DNA of 22,382 nucleotides, from contig JAUXGG010000001.1 in the NCBI GenBank assembly GCA_030622265.1, positions 1-22,382 of the forward strand, given 5' to 3'. Source of the stretch: Candidatus Eiseniibacteriota bacterium (GTDB lineage: Bacteria > Arandabacterota > Arandabacteria > Arandabacterales > Arandabacteraceae). Position numbers and translations under genes: made by a program. Shown here one piece after another: positions 7,873-15,530 of the stretch (position 1 is its first letter; each line of letters opens with the position of its first letter). Below the pieces are notes generated by a model. It was not told where the DNA came from. It saw nothing but the letters and a program-made list of their open reading frames with translations, and did no database searches.

Positions 7873-9345
7873 CTATGGAATCAGCTCGGCACTTCCTTCC
7901 ACAATGTTTGCTCTCAGCTTTCTCAGTCGTGGAGACTCGAGTGATGTCTCAGGTGGTTCCTCTCCAGGCAGGAGATGCTCAACCTTGAGGTTAGGCTTTC
8001 TGAGATACCAGTCTAAACCAGCAAGTGCGCGGCTCCTCAGATCGGGCTCAGGAATATACAGGATACTGTAATGCTGAGTAGGAGGTCGAGAAGGTGTGAC
8101 GAACACCCACACGCTTTCCGTAGTCGAGACATCACCAAGGGCAGTCGCTGCCTCTTCCAACATCTCGTTGGCAACGCTGGCATTATGTCTGAGAAGCACG
8201 GCTTTCTGGATGCTGGCCACCCCGCTCACCGAAATCCAGGCACACCACACGACCAGCGCAGGTACAGCCATGCGAGCCCGGGCGGAACGCAAGTATGCCC
8301 AGCAACCAAAGCACATCATAAGTGCGATAATAGCGCTGAGACGGTACACCTCCTGTTCCGAGACCTTCACAAGAAAAACGAATGGAGTGCACCATATTAG
8401 AAAAACGGCTGTGAGCCAGGTGATAAGAACCTTGCTCCTGGGCTCATCGCGGATGAGCCTCTTCCACCCAAGGCCAGTAACCAGCGCCACCGAAGCCCCA
8501 AGCGCTATGCCGATAGCCCACTCGTACACTCTTCCATTCCAAACGAGTGAAGCTGAATTCCAGGGTACCGCTTCCACGAAAACGAATTGCCCCAGGTTAC
8601 GAAGTGTCCCAAATCCAATGTCGAAGCTATAACGCGCTCGAACCTGCTCTGGCACCGGCACAAGGTTTTGTACGTTCAATCGCCAGAGAAGGTAGGCCGC
8701 GCCTGCCATGATCTGGATCAAGAGGATGTTGCCCACTTTTCTGAGTCGTACTGTCCGGTGAGACAAAAGAAGAACAGTCACGACCACCACCAGAGGTGTT
8801 GAGACCCCCCCCTCTTTTCCCAGCAGAGCCAGGATCGCCGCGAAACCAGAGATGATCGCCCAGCGAACGCCTGATGAGGCGTATGCTACAGCTGCAAGAA
8901 GCGCAATGACTGAAAAGAAATCACTTGTGCATTGAGAGAGTGTATCAATCTGAAGAATAGCGGTAGTGTTGGCCTGATGCACATAGAACGTGCACGCAAC
9001 AGCCACACCCAGCCAGCGAGATCTCTGACCTGGAAAGATTCGCACTGCGAGCAGGCCCACAGCGAAAGCAAGGAGAGAATGAACAGCCAGTGCCGCACCA
9101 TGAGCTACTGCCCAGGAGTCTGCCGCGAGAGACTGGACGATCAAGGCGATATTGAATGGACGGAAAAAGACAGAGCCGAACGCGTCGTACCACACCCGCG
9201 TCCAGCCGTGCTCCATGGCAGCCCTACTCATTCTGACCCAGCCGACGTCATCTGCAAATGGACCGGAAGTGACGTTTAGTAAGTATGCAATCGTAACGCC
9301 CACATACGAGAGAGAGAAGACGACAGCGGCCAGCAGCCGTTTCAT
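7873..9345 (-). CDS. polytopic GT-C-like membrane glycosyltransferase
   Basis: Membrane protein of 490 residues with about 10-11 hydrophobic segments followed by a soluble C-terminal stretch of about 90 residues. The first external loop has the acidic pair in FADDVGW (residues 30-36) and the FFRPFN motif (60-65), as in GT-C glycosyltransferases that use lipid-linked sugars (compare the DD and YRPL motifs of TMTC/PMT-like enzymes). These transfer sugars on the outer face of the inner membrane. The start is set at the ATG at 9345 because a run of G's lies 4-11 bases upstream; an in-frame ATG at 9390 would add 15 residues that do not look like a membrane protein start. It precedes the SGNH hydrolase gene. 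No donor or acceptor can be named. Assignment to GT-C rests on topology and the acidic motif. Confidence 0.72.
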   Translation of the reverse strand: MKRLLAAVVFSLSYVGVTIAYLLNVTSGPFADDVGWVRMSRAAMEHGWTRVWYDAFGSVFFRPFNIALIVQSLAADSWAVAHGAALAVHSLLAFAVGLLAVRIFPGQRSRWLGVAVACTFYVHQANTTAILQIDTLSQCTSDFFSVIALLAAVAYASSGVRWAIISGFAAILALLGKEGGVSTPLVVVVTVLLLSHRTVRLRKVGNILLIQIMAGAAYLLWRLNVQNLVPVPEQVRARYSFDIGFGTLRNLGQFVFVEAVPWNSASLVWNGRVYEWAIGIALGASVALVTGLGWKRLIRDEPRSKVLITWLTAVFLIWCTPFVFLVKVSEQEVYRLSAIIALMMCFGCWAYLRSARARMAVPALVVWCAWISVSGVASIQKAVLLRHNASVANEMLEEAATALGDVSTTESVWVFVTPSRPPTQHYSILYIPEPDLRSRALAGLDWYLRKPNLKVEHLLPGEEPPETSLESPRLRKLRANIVEGSAELIP

Positions 9346-9767
9346 GGGAGCACCCCCCCCCGATACGTTCGACTTCCAAAGGCATGACAACTGAGCGACT
9401 GAGCAAATGCGCTTGACTATCCGTACATCAACTTGATTCTGCCCTAGATGCTTTCATGGGTTGCACTCGGGCCACCGACACCGATCACCCAGAAATCGAA
9501 GTTCCCGCTCCGATTCTACTTGGAGGCAATGACCTGTCTCCAACGATGATACCACCTACCCACACAGTTATCAACGCTCCTGGACTGCTCCCCATTTCGG
9601 GTTCAGGTCCGGGACTGGGCGTCCTCGGGCAGTTTCCTATGGCACAGAGGTCCACAAGTCCCACCAATGACATCGTCTGAAAAGGCGATGGCAGGTACTG
9701 ATCGAAGAACCACCAGCACCTGCCATCCGGCTACATTGAATCCTATCTACTATTAGGACATATGGCC
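9346..9767. other. intergenic stretch between protease and glycosyltransferase genes
   Basis: These 422 bases separate two minus-strand genes. Short frames on both strands show no family resemblance and no good ribosome-binding sites. It contains the terminator-like hairpin at 9680-9727, downstream of the protease gene, and presumably the promoter for the glycosyltransferase gene, though no convincing -35/-10 pair was seen. Confidence 0.5.
9680..9727 (-). terminator. probable intrinsic terminator of the protease gene
   Basis: GATGGCAGGT (9687-9696) and ACCTGCCATC (9718-9727) form a perfect 10-base-pair stem. After one mismatch, CTG/CAG extend it by three pairs, leaving a loop of 13 bases. 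Read on the minus strand the hairpin is followed by GCC and four T's (9683-9680). It starts 41 bases beyond the protease stop codon. The T tract is short, so termination may be partial. Confidence 0.6.
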
Positions 9768-12458
9768 TTATCTCGAGAAAACCGCCTTGTGTGTTACTTC
9801 CTCAGAACCTGTCCGGAGCCTGATGAAGTACAGGCCCATACCCAGCGGATCGCTGTTGCGCCAGTTCACCGAGTGATACCCGGCAGGGAGGAGGCGGTCC
9901 AACAGAAGGTCAACCTCGCGCCCGGTGACATCATATATGGCGAGTCTCACCTGACCATCCGCGGGAATACCAAACCTTATCTGCGTGGTTTCGGTGAATG
10001 GGTTCGGGGAATTCCCTGTGATCACGGCGCTTCCGGGAATGTCGGTAGTGACATCGATACCCGAGGCCGGATCGTAGAGCTCGAAGTTGCCGTCGCTTGT
10101 GTCTTCGCCGTGGTTTCCTTCGGCGTCATACGCCACAACCTTGATGCGCGCGGTTGTGGTCGCATCCTGGGTTATGTACCAGGCGTATGTACCGTCATTG
10201 GCCTCACCGGTAGCAAGGGTGTCCGGATAGGTGAGTCCGCCGTCATCCGAGAAGACGATCGACACCGACACAACTCCGACATCATCTGTGGCATTCCAGG
10301 TGATGTCATAAGTTCCGCCTATGTCCCAAACCTCACCGCCGTCGGGTGAGGCCACCGTGACTGAAGGATCGGTGCCGTCGGCTATGGTGAAGTTGGCGTC
10401 GCTTGTATCCTCACCGTCGTTGGCCGCCGCGTCATATGCAATTACCTTAACCCGCGCTGTCGTCGTGGGGCTGACATTCACCAGCCAGGGGTAGATGCCG
10501 TCATTGGCCTCACCCGTGGCTATTGTAGTGGGGAAGGTGGCCCCGCCATCGGTGGAGAGCAGAATGTCGATCGAGGTCACACCGACATTGTCCGTGGCAT
10601 TCCAGGTGATGTCATAAGTGGTGCCTTCACTCCACACCTCGCCACCGTCGGGTGCTGTTACAGTAACCTGTGGGTCCTCCGTATCCTGCGTTCCCGCCGA
10701 CAACGATAATGCGAGCGAGTAGGCCTGATTGCTTGAAAGCGTGCCTTTGTGAGTCACGCTCACCAGGTAAAGCCCCGAAACAGGGGACTCAAGATAGATC
10801 TGCTCGGAGTTATCTCTAGAATTGTCGCCGGTTGAGGCTGCGCTCGCGGGACTGGAAGGATTCAGCACATAGGGCTGATATACAGTAGAAGTCGCCACGC
10901 GCTCGAGGCGCACATCCAGGTCGTTTACAAGGTTCGAGGTCGTGGGATTAAGCGACGGCGACGGCGGAGTTCCCGGAGGGTCGGTCCACGCCAGGGAGAC
11001 CCGGATCGGCCCGAGCCCATCGCTCGTGATATAGTACTCGTCGGTCGCTCCGTTGGCCAGGCTTTCCTCCAGAATGTGGCCCGGCGTGGAAGAGTCGTCT
11101 TGAATCAGCTCCGCGGCCTTAAGCGTATTCATGAGGCCCCAGCCAAACATGTAATCGGGGCCGAGATAAGCTCCTGCCTCGTCGGCGGTCTGGATCAGCA
11201 CCGCCTTCATGGTCGATGCCAGGGGAGTCGTCCCAGTGTGCGTAGCCTCATAGTACCTGACAAGCAGGTTGAGAGAGCCCGAAAGGTTAGGACTGCTCAT
11301 CGAGGTCCCGCTTAAGCTCCCGTAGTCTGAATCGTCCCCATCCATACACGAATACAAGGATATGCCGTTCGCGACGAGATCGGGCTTTATCCGGCCATCA
11401 TCGGTCGGCCCCCATCCGCTGAACGTGCTCATGACGACATCCGACGAGTCGGTCCATCCGCCGGAGATGTCGTAGACCGCCCCCACCGAGAGGATGTTCT
11501 TGGCTGTCCCGTTCCAGGATACGCAGTCATACCCGTCGGTCCCGCCGTCTGGGTCGCGCGTGTCGTTGCTCCATGTCCAGTCTCCGGCATCCGGGTCCCA
11601 GTAGTAGTGCCCTCCACCGGCGCCGGGACCGTAGTCATTGCGGTCATTACCGGCGGATTTACATATCGTGTAATATGGGGCATCGTAGGCTATCTGGTCC
11701 CAGGACTGGGCTTCAACGCTGTAGAAGCCGAATCCGTAATCCTCGACTGCGCTGACATCGACATCTCCGTACCAGTACCAATTGCCCCCGTAAGAGTCGT
11801 AGTACCAGCCTGTACCGTACCCGTATGAGTGGTTCGATACGTTCATTCCGGACGCCGCCGCGGAAGCCATCTCGGAGTCATCACTGTTCCAGTCATAAGC
11901 CGCGAGGGTCCCCTGGTAGGACATACCTTTGGCCGAGCCACTAACACCCTCCGCTATCATGGTCCCAGCGACGTGCGTGGAATGGTAGTGAGTTCCGCCG
12001 GGGCTGTCCATCTGGGTGACACGCCCGCCGAATTCCTGGTGTGATGTCCGAACGCCTCCGCCATCCCATACAGCAAGCTCTCCCAGCGAAGTACCCGAAC
12101 CGGTGAGCGAGAAACCGCCGCTTCCTCCGGGCCACACATCATCGGTGGAGATGGTCCTGGCGGCATTGAGGTTTTCCAGGATATAGAAAACCGGAATTCC
12201 TCTTTCGTTTATGTGCATCAGCTGAACATCGGGATTGGCATTGAGTCCCTGCTGCGCCGGACTCTCACCTTGCAGCAGTTCATGGTAAAGCGCAGGGCGC
12301 CGGGACTCCAGCCGCTGCTCCAGCGTAAGGCTCAAGTCTTGAAGCCGGGCCTTCTGTGTCAGCGGGGCTGCATCTGAGGTTTCGCCGGTAACGAGGCACC
12401 CCAGAAGTGCCACTGCTCCCCCAACAAGACAAATCACGAATGTTCTGCCGACCTTCAT
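9768..12458 (-). CDS. secreted subtilisin-like S8 protease with Ig-like repeats and FlgD-like C-terminal module
   Basis: Large secreted serine protease of 896 residues. In order: signal peptide (about 1-31; a VALLGC stretch with Cys21 could also be a lipobox), propeptide-like region (about 32-105), S8 catalytic domain (about 120-455) with Asp132 (AVWDGG), His159 (HSTHVAGT), oxyanion Asn271 (SAGND) and Ser386 (SGTSMSSP). Then comes a jelly-roll or P-like domain (about 460-590), two Ig-like repeats of 102 residues (about 592-693 and 694-795), and a FlgD-like/type-IX-style C-terminal module (about 808-896) with SPNPF, IYDVTGREV and GLYFIRL. The catalytic domain has a Gly/Tyr/Trp/Asp-rich insert (215-310). 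The ATG at 12458 has AAGGAGG 5 bases upstream. The C-terminal module suggests export across or retention at the outer membrane. No secretion-system genes are nearby. Confidence 0.93.
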   Translation of the reverse strand: MKVGRTFVICLVGGAVALLGCLVTGETSDAAPLTQKARLQDLSLTLEQRLESRRPALYHELLQGESPAQQGLNANPDVQLMHINERGIPVFYILENLNAARTISTDDVWPGGSGGFSLTGSGTSLGELAVWDGGGVRTSHQEFGGRVTQMDSPGGTHYHSTHVAGTMIAEGVSGSAKGMSYQGTLAAYDWNSDDSEMASAAASGMNVSNHSYGYGTGWYYDSYGGNWYWYGDVDVSAVEDYGFGFYSVEAQSWDQIAYDAPYYTICKSAGNDRNDYGPGAGGGHYYWDPDAGDWTWSNDTRDPDGGTDGYDCVSWNGTAKNILSVGAVYDISGGWTDSSDVVMSTFSGWGPTDDGRIKPDLVANGISLYSCMDGDDSDYGSLSGTSMSSPNLSGSLNLLVRYYEATHTGTTPLASTMKAVLIQTADEAGAYLGPDYMFGWGLMNTLKAAELIQDDSSTPGHILEESLANGATDEYYITSDGLGPIRVSLAWTDPPGTPPSPSLNPTTSNLVNDLDVRLERVATSTVYQPYVLNPSSPASAASTGDNSRDNSEQIYLESPVSGLYLVSVTHKGTLSSNQAYSLALSLSAGTQDTEDPQVTVTAPDGGEVWSEGTTYDITWNATDNVGVTSIDILLSTDGGATFPTTIATGEANDGIYPWLVNVSPTTTARVKVIAYDAAANDGEDTSDANFTIADGTDPSVTVASPDGGEVWDIGGTYDITWNATDDVGVVSVSIVFSDDGGLTYPDTLATGEANDGTYAWYITQDATTTARIKVVAYDAEGNHGEDTSDGNFELYDPASGIDVTTDIPGSAVITGNSPNPFTETTQIRFGIPADGQVRLAIYDVTGREVDLLLDRLLPAGYHSVNWRNSDPLGMGLYFIRLRTGSEEVTHKAVFSR
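10072..10683 (-). repeat. tandem 306-base in-frame repeat coding for two Ig-like domains
   Basis: Two consecutive copies of 306 bases (102 codons) lie within the protease gene. Identical stretches recur at that exact period, for example a 26-base match at 10288-10313 and 10594-10619, and a near-identical 20-base block at about 10195 and 10501. The encoded copies share PDGGEVW, TYDITWNATD, TGEANDG, TTTAR and GEDTSD. This is a duplication that kept the reading frame. Confidence 0.9.
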
Positions 12459-12549
12459 GCTGTCCTCCTTACAGATTCAACCGATGCGCCAGGATCTCGA
12501 AGCCACAACATACTTCTGCCAGCACCGATCATTTGACTGCAAAGCTGTT

Positions 12550-12579
12550 TTTATACATCAAGATGCCTCAAGAAGACAA
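12550..12579 (-). promoter_or_regulatory. possible promoter of the protease gene
   Basis: On the minus strand, TTGTCT (12579-12574) and TATAAA (12555-12550) are separated by 18 bases and lie about 92 bases before the protease ATG. A second -10-like TATAAT is at 12609-12604 without a good -35. The matches are moderate and promoter rules for this lineage are unknown. Confidence 0.3.
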
Positions 12580-12594
12580 GATACCTCAAGAAGA
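12561..12594. repeat. short direct repeat AGATrCCTCAAGAAGA, two copies
   Basis: AGATGCCTCAAGAAGA (12561-12576) recurs as AGATACCTCAAGAAGA (12579-12594) with one difference and an 18-base period. TGCCTC (12564-12569) and GAGGCA (12593-12598) also form an inverted pair around it. The repeat overlaps the -35 part of the possible protease promoter, so it could be an operator, but this is only positional inference. Confidence 0.6.
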
Positions 12595-12872
12595 GGCATA
12601 TATATTATAGCATACTTCGCCGCCAGATACCATGACGTGACCGTGATCTGAACGGACCTCACAGTTATGTACGCATCATCGATCATAATACCTCGTGCCC
12701 GGAGTTTCGTTTCCGGCATCAGTGGGCAATCCGATTCGCGGCCTTATTTCCTTCAGCGGGAACGCGCGGGTGGAGTATATTGTCTAATAGATATAAGGGA
12801 CCCTTGATTCCGGGAGTATGCCTGCGTCACCGACTGTGCTGACGGCGAAGGCTGCTTCAGGTGCGGGAGTAG

Positions 12873-13742
12873 ATGTATAGAGACGATAACGAAAAGACCG
12901 TCCAGGCCAAGCGGTGGAACACGAGGACCTTTGTCCTCGTGTCTCTTGCCATTCACTTGCTTCTGGTCCTGGGTTGGGTTGTCCTCGAAGCCATAGTTCA
13001 TCCGGAGAAGAAGGAGCCGCTGCTCGTCGAAGTGGAGCAAGTCCAGGAGCCGCAGATCGCGTTTGAGCTGATCGAGGTACCCGACCACATTCCCCGGGAG
13101 GAGCCCGACGCCTTGAGCAATCTTCTTTCCGACCGCGATGCCCGTGCCGCAGAGATGAATCCTGAGGAGACGCCCGAGCTCTCGGACCCCTTCTACGAAA
13201 GCGAAGTTGACATCCGGCAATTCGAGCGGCCCGAGACGGATCCCGCGCAGGCTCAAAGGGAGGAGGTCAAGCGAAGGGACGAAGAAGACATCCTGGCCGA
13301 GAATGCCCTGCCCGAGCTGGAACTTGATTTCACGGACGAGATGACCTCCGAGCGCAATCAGGAGTACTCCAGAGAAGCCGAGAGCCGGGAGAACCTGCTA
13401 TCGAGCGCTTCTCATGAGGGCGGCATAAGCTTCAACACCTACGAGTGGGACTTCGCACCCTATATGCTTGCCATGAAGCGCGCGGTCGAGCGGCACCTCT
13501 ACCCGCCCTATGCCTTCACCCACATGGGAGTCGTAAGCGGGGACAATTTGATCCGGTTCGTTGTTTCCCCGGACGGGACCATAAGGGACTTGAGAATCCT
13601 GGACAGCGACGCTCACTTCTCCCTGGACCGCGCCAGTGTCAGGGCCATCGAGGCAGCGGCGCCGTTCCTGCCTCTGCCCAGGAATTTCCCCGAGGAGTTC
13701 CTTGAGGTGACAGCGCATTTCTCATACAGCATCAGAAGATGA
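12873..13742 (+). CDS. TonB family protein
   Basis: Protein of 289 residues with TonB layout: short cytoplasmic N-terminus, one membrane anchor (about 18-40), a long periplasmic linker (about 41-190) and a TonB C-terminal domain (about 194-289). The C-terminal domain shows IRFVVSPDGTIRDLRIL, LDRASVRAIEAAAPFLPLP and a final beta strand. TonB proteins pass energy from the inner-membrane ExbB/ExbD motor to outer-membrane receptors. The linker here is rich in Glu and Asp rather than the usual Pro/Lys, and no exbB or exbD is present in the window. GGGAG lies 4 bases before the ATG, supporting this start. It could also be a TonB-domain protein with another envelope role, as many candidate-phylum genomes carry several. 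Confidence 0.85.
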   Translation: MYRDDNEKTVQAKRWNTRTFVLVSLAIHLLLVLGWVVLEAIVHPEKKEPLLVEVEQVQEPQIAFELIEVPDHIPREEPDALSNLLSDRDARAAEMNPEETPELSDPFYESEVDIRQFERPETDPAQAQREEVKRRDEEDILAENALPELELDFTDEMTSERNQEYSREAESRENLLSSASHEGGISFNTYEWDFAPYMLAMKRAVERHLYPPYAFTHMGVVSGDNLIRFVVSPDGTIRDLRILDSDAHFSLDRASVRAIEAAAPFLPLPRNFPEEFLEVTAHFSYSIRR

Positions 13743-13811
13743 ACCCGCCGGAAAACGATGGCGTGAGAAGGTAGTCATTCTGCGCCGGCAGGCAGATGAC
13801 CCGCCGGAGTT

Positions 13812-14831
13812 TCAGCAGATCAGGTCGCGCACCCGCCTGAGTTCGGCTTCGGTATCAGCCAAGAGCTCGTCCATGATCTCCTGGACCTTCATCTCACCGG
13901 ATACAAGCCCGACCGACTGGCCGGCCATCAGGGAACCACGGGTGATATCGCCATCCACGACGGCCAAGCGAAGCCGGCCCATCCAGAACTCCTCGACCCG
14001 GTTCTGGGCCTGCTCCCGGGTAATGGTTCCCCTATTGAGCTCGTCCATGAGCTCGAGCTGAAGCTTGCTGAAGTCACCGGTCGCGTCGTTCCGGAGGGCA
14101 CGCACTGCAACCACCGGGAGGCGGCTGTCGAACTGGGGTGTGGCCACGGCATCACGCGCTTGCGCCCTGATGAATGCTCTCTTGAAATCGGGATGGGCCG
14201 GGCTTTCCTCCGCAATGGCGAAACGGGTGCCCAACTGGACCCCTGATGCTCCCATCAGGAACAGGTGGGCGCACATCCTGCCTGTGGCAATGCCCCCGGC
14301 CACGAATACAGGGACATCGGAAATCTCGAACAGGACCTGCTGCAGGAGAATGGCAAGAGTGACCCTTCCCACATGGCCTCCCGCCTCCATACCCTCCAGG
14401 ATAAGCGCATCGGCTCCGTACCTGATCATGCGCTCGGCTATGGAATGGGTGGACGCAAAGCAAAGCACCTTGGCACCGGCGTCCTTGGCGACCCTCATCT
14501 CGGAACGACGGGGGAAGCTGCCCGCGAATATGACGAAGGGGACCTCCAGTTTCGACACGAGTTCGAGATGGTCCCTGTACATCGGGGCAATCGTGATGAG
14601 GTTAACCCCGATAGGCTTGTCGGTCAAGTTCCTGGTCTCGTTTATCTGTTTCTCGAGCAGGTCGCAGGGCATGTTGCCCGCCGCCAGGCAGCCGAATCCC
14701 CCGGCATTGCTGACGGCGGCGACCAGAGTTGGCTCACTCACCCAGGTCATCGCGCCGCAGATGAAGGGGTACCTTATGCCCAGAAATCCGCGCCCCTGCT
14801 CGGACAGCCGATCCAGCATCTCGGTATTCAC
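13812..14831 (-). CDS. FabK/nitronate monooxygenase family flavoenzyme
   Basis: FMN-dependent TIM-barrel protein of 339 residues. Its sequence follows enoyl-ACP reductase II (FabK) along the whole length: GIRYPFICGAMTWV near the start, SNAGGFG (41-47), DKPIGVNL, the catalytic-His motif EGMEAGGHVG (His153), AGGIATGR, GVQLGTRFAIAEES and a C-terminal GDITRGSLMAGQSVGLVS, where FabK has a very similar segment. FabK reduces enoyl-ACP in the last step of fatty-acid elongation; related nitronate monooxygenases oxidise nitronates. The two are hard to separate by eye, so no symbol is given, though the C-terminal match favours FabK. The start is set at the GTG at 14831, with AAAGGAGG just upstream, rather than at the more distant ATG at 14885. 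The gene is convergent with the TonB-like gene (69 bases) and divergent from arfB. Confidence 0.85.
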   Translation of the reverse strand: MNTEMLDRLSEQGRGFLGIRYPFICGAMTWVSEPTLVAAVSNAGGFGCLAAGNMPCDLLEKQINETRNLTDKPIGVNLITIAPMYRDHLELVSKLEVPFVIFAGSFPRRSEMRVAKDAGAKVLCFASTHSIAERMIRYGADALILEGMEAGGHVGRVTLAILLQQVLFEISDVPVFVAGGIATGRMCAHLFLMGASGVQLGTRFAIAEESPAHPDFKRAFIRAQARDAVATPQFDSRLPVVAVRALRNDATGDFSKLQLELMDELNRGTITREQAQNRVEEFWMGRLRLAVVDGDITRGSLMAGQSVGLVSGEMKVQEIMDELLADTEAELRRVRDLIC

Positions 14832-14971
14832 GCCGCCTCCTTTCCCGGGTCGCGCCGGTTCACCAAACCTATGATCCCAACACATTGCGCGCGCGTCAAG
14901 AGAATTGCCCTAATGAACTCGACTTGATGTACCTATCGGTGTAACGTTTGTCTTAAGGGCGAGGCACGAAC

Positions 14972-15400
14972 ATGGTGATAGAAATAAACCGGGAACTCGA
15001 GATCCAGGAGCATGAGATCTCCTATACCTTCTCGCGGAGCAGCAAGCCCGGCGGACAGAATGTCAATAAGGTCAGCACCCGGGTCACGCTTCTTTTTGAT
15101 GTCGAAGGTTCGCCAAGCTTGACCGAGCGACAGCGCGAGCGCATATGGGAGAAACTCGCTTCGCGAATCGGCAGGGACGGCATCCTCCGCGTGGTGTCCC
15201 AGAAACATCGCACTCAGAAAGCCAACCGCGAGGCCGCACTCGAGCGTTTTGTCACCTTGCTCGCGGGTGCCCTTAAGCCCAGGCGCCGCAGAAGGCCGAC
15301 TGCAATTCCCCGGGAGGTCAAGGAGGGAAGACTCGAGGCCAAGAAGCGGCGAAGCCGTATCAAGCAGGCGCGCACCAGACCGACCCCCGATTCGGATTGA
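14972..15400 (+). CDS. arfB: alternative ribosome-rescue factor ArfB (peptidyl-tRNA hydrolase)
   Basis: Protein of 142 residues that carries only the catalytic domain of class I release factors. The GGQ motif is at residues 27-29 within SSKPGGQNVNKVSTRV, and the C-terminus is a basic tail (RRRRRP, KKRRSRIKQAR) that in ArfB enters the empty mRNA channel of stalled ribosomes. It releases the nascent chain from ribosomes on mRNAs without a stop codon. Length matches E. coli ArfB (140). The ribosome-binding site is weak (GGCGAGG about 10 bases upstream). It is transcribed away from the FabK-like gene and stands alone. Confusion with a degraded full release factor is unlikely because the frame is complete and the tail is typical. 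Confidence 0.95.
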   Translation: MVIEINRELEIQEHEISYTFSRSSKPGGQNVNKVSTRVTLLFDVEGSPSLTERQRERIWEKLASRIGRDGILRVVSQKHRTQKANREAALERFVTLLAGALKPRRRRRPTAIPREVKEGRLEAKKRRSRIKQARTRPTPDSD

Positions 15401-15426
15401 CACTGGCCTATGCGCGGGATTGAGGC

Positions 15427-15440
15427 GCCGTCGAAACGGC
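15427..15440. terminator. small stable hairpin between convergent genes
   Basis: GCCGT-CGAA-ACGGC forms a perfect 5-base-pair stem with a four-base loop (UUCG when read on the minus strand, an especially stable loop). It lies between the ends of arfB (15400) and the symporter gene (15531). No T tract follows on either strand, so a terminator role is uncertain. Confidence 0.25.
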
Positions 15441-15530
15441 CGTGAAGATGATCGGTAGCCTCAGCAGTTTTGGTGGAAGGGAGAGTCGATTTAACTCCTG
15501 CCGAGGTTTGTAGGTCGCGGTGGGGTCCGG

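Larger units (their letters stand above)
12459..12872. other. divergent regulatory region between protease and TonB-like genes
   Basis: These 414 bases separate divergent genes and hold no recognisable gene. They include an AT-rich block (about 12545-12612) with a short direct repeat and promoter-like elements toward the protease. Toward the TonB-like gene there is AT-rich sequence at 12776-12797, but no convincing promoter pair was found. The right end carries GGGAG before the ATG at 12873. Confidence 0.55.

Noticed and set aside
9456..9680. Short frames on both strands in the gap between protease and glycosyltransferase
   Set aside because: Low-complexity Pro/Gly/Ser content on both strands, no ribosome-binding site and no family resemblance.
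12873..13742. Possible start of a mobile or phage-like region near the divergent promoter
   Set aside because: No integrase, transposase, inverted termini or tRNA was found; the gene is a TonB-family protein in normal chromosomal context.
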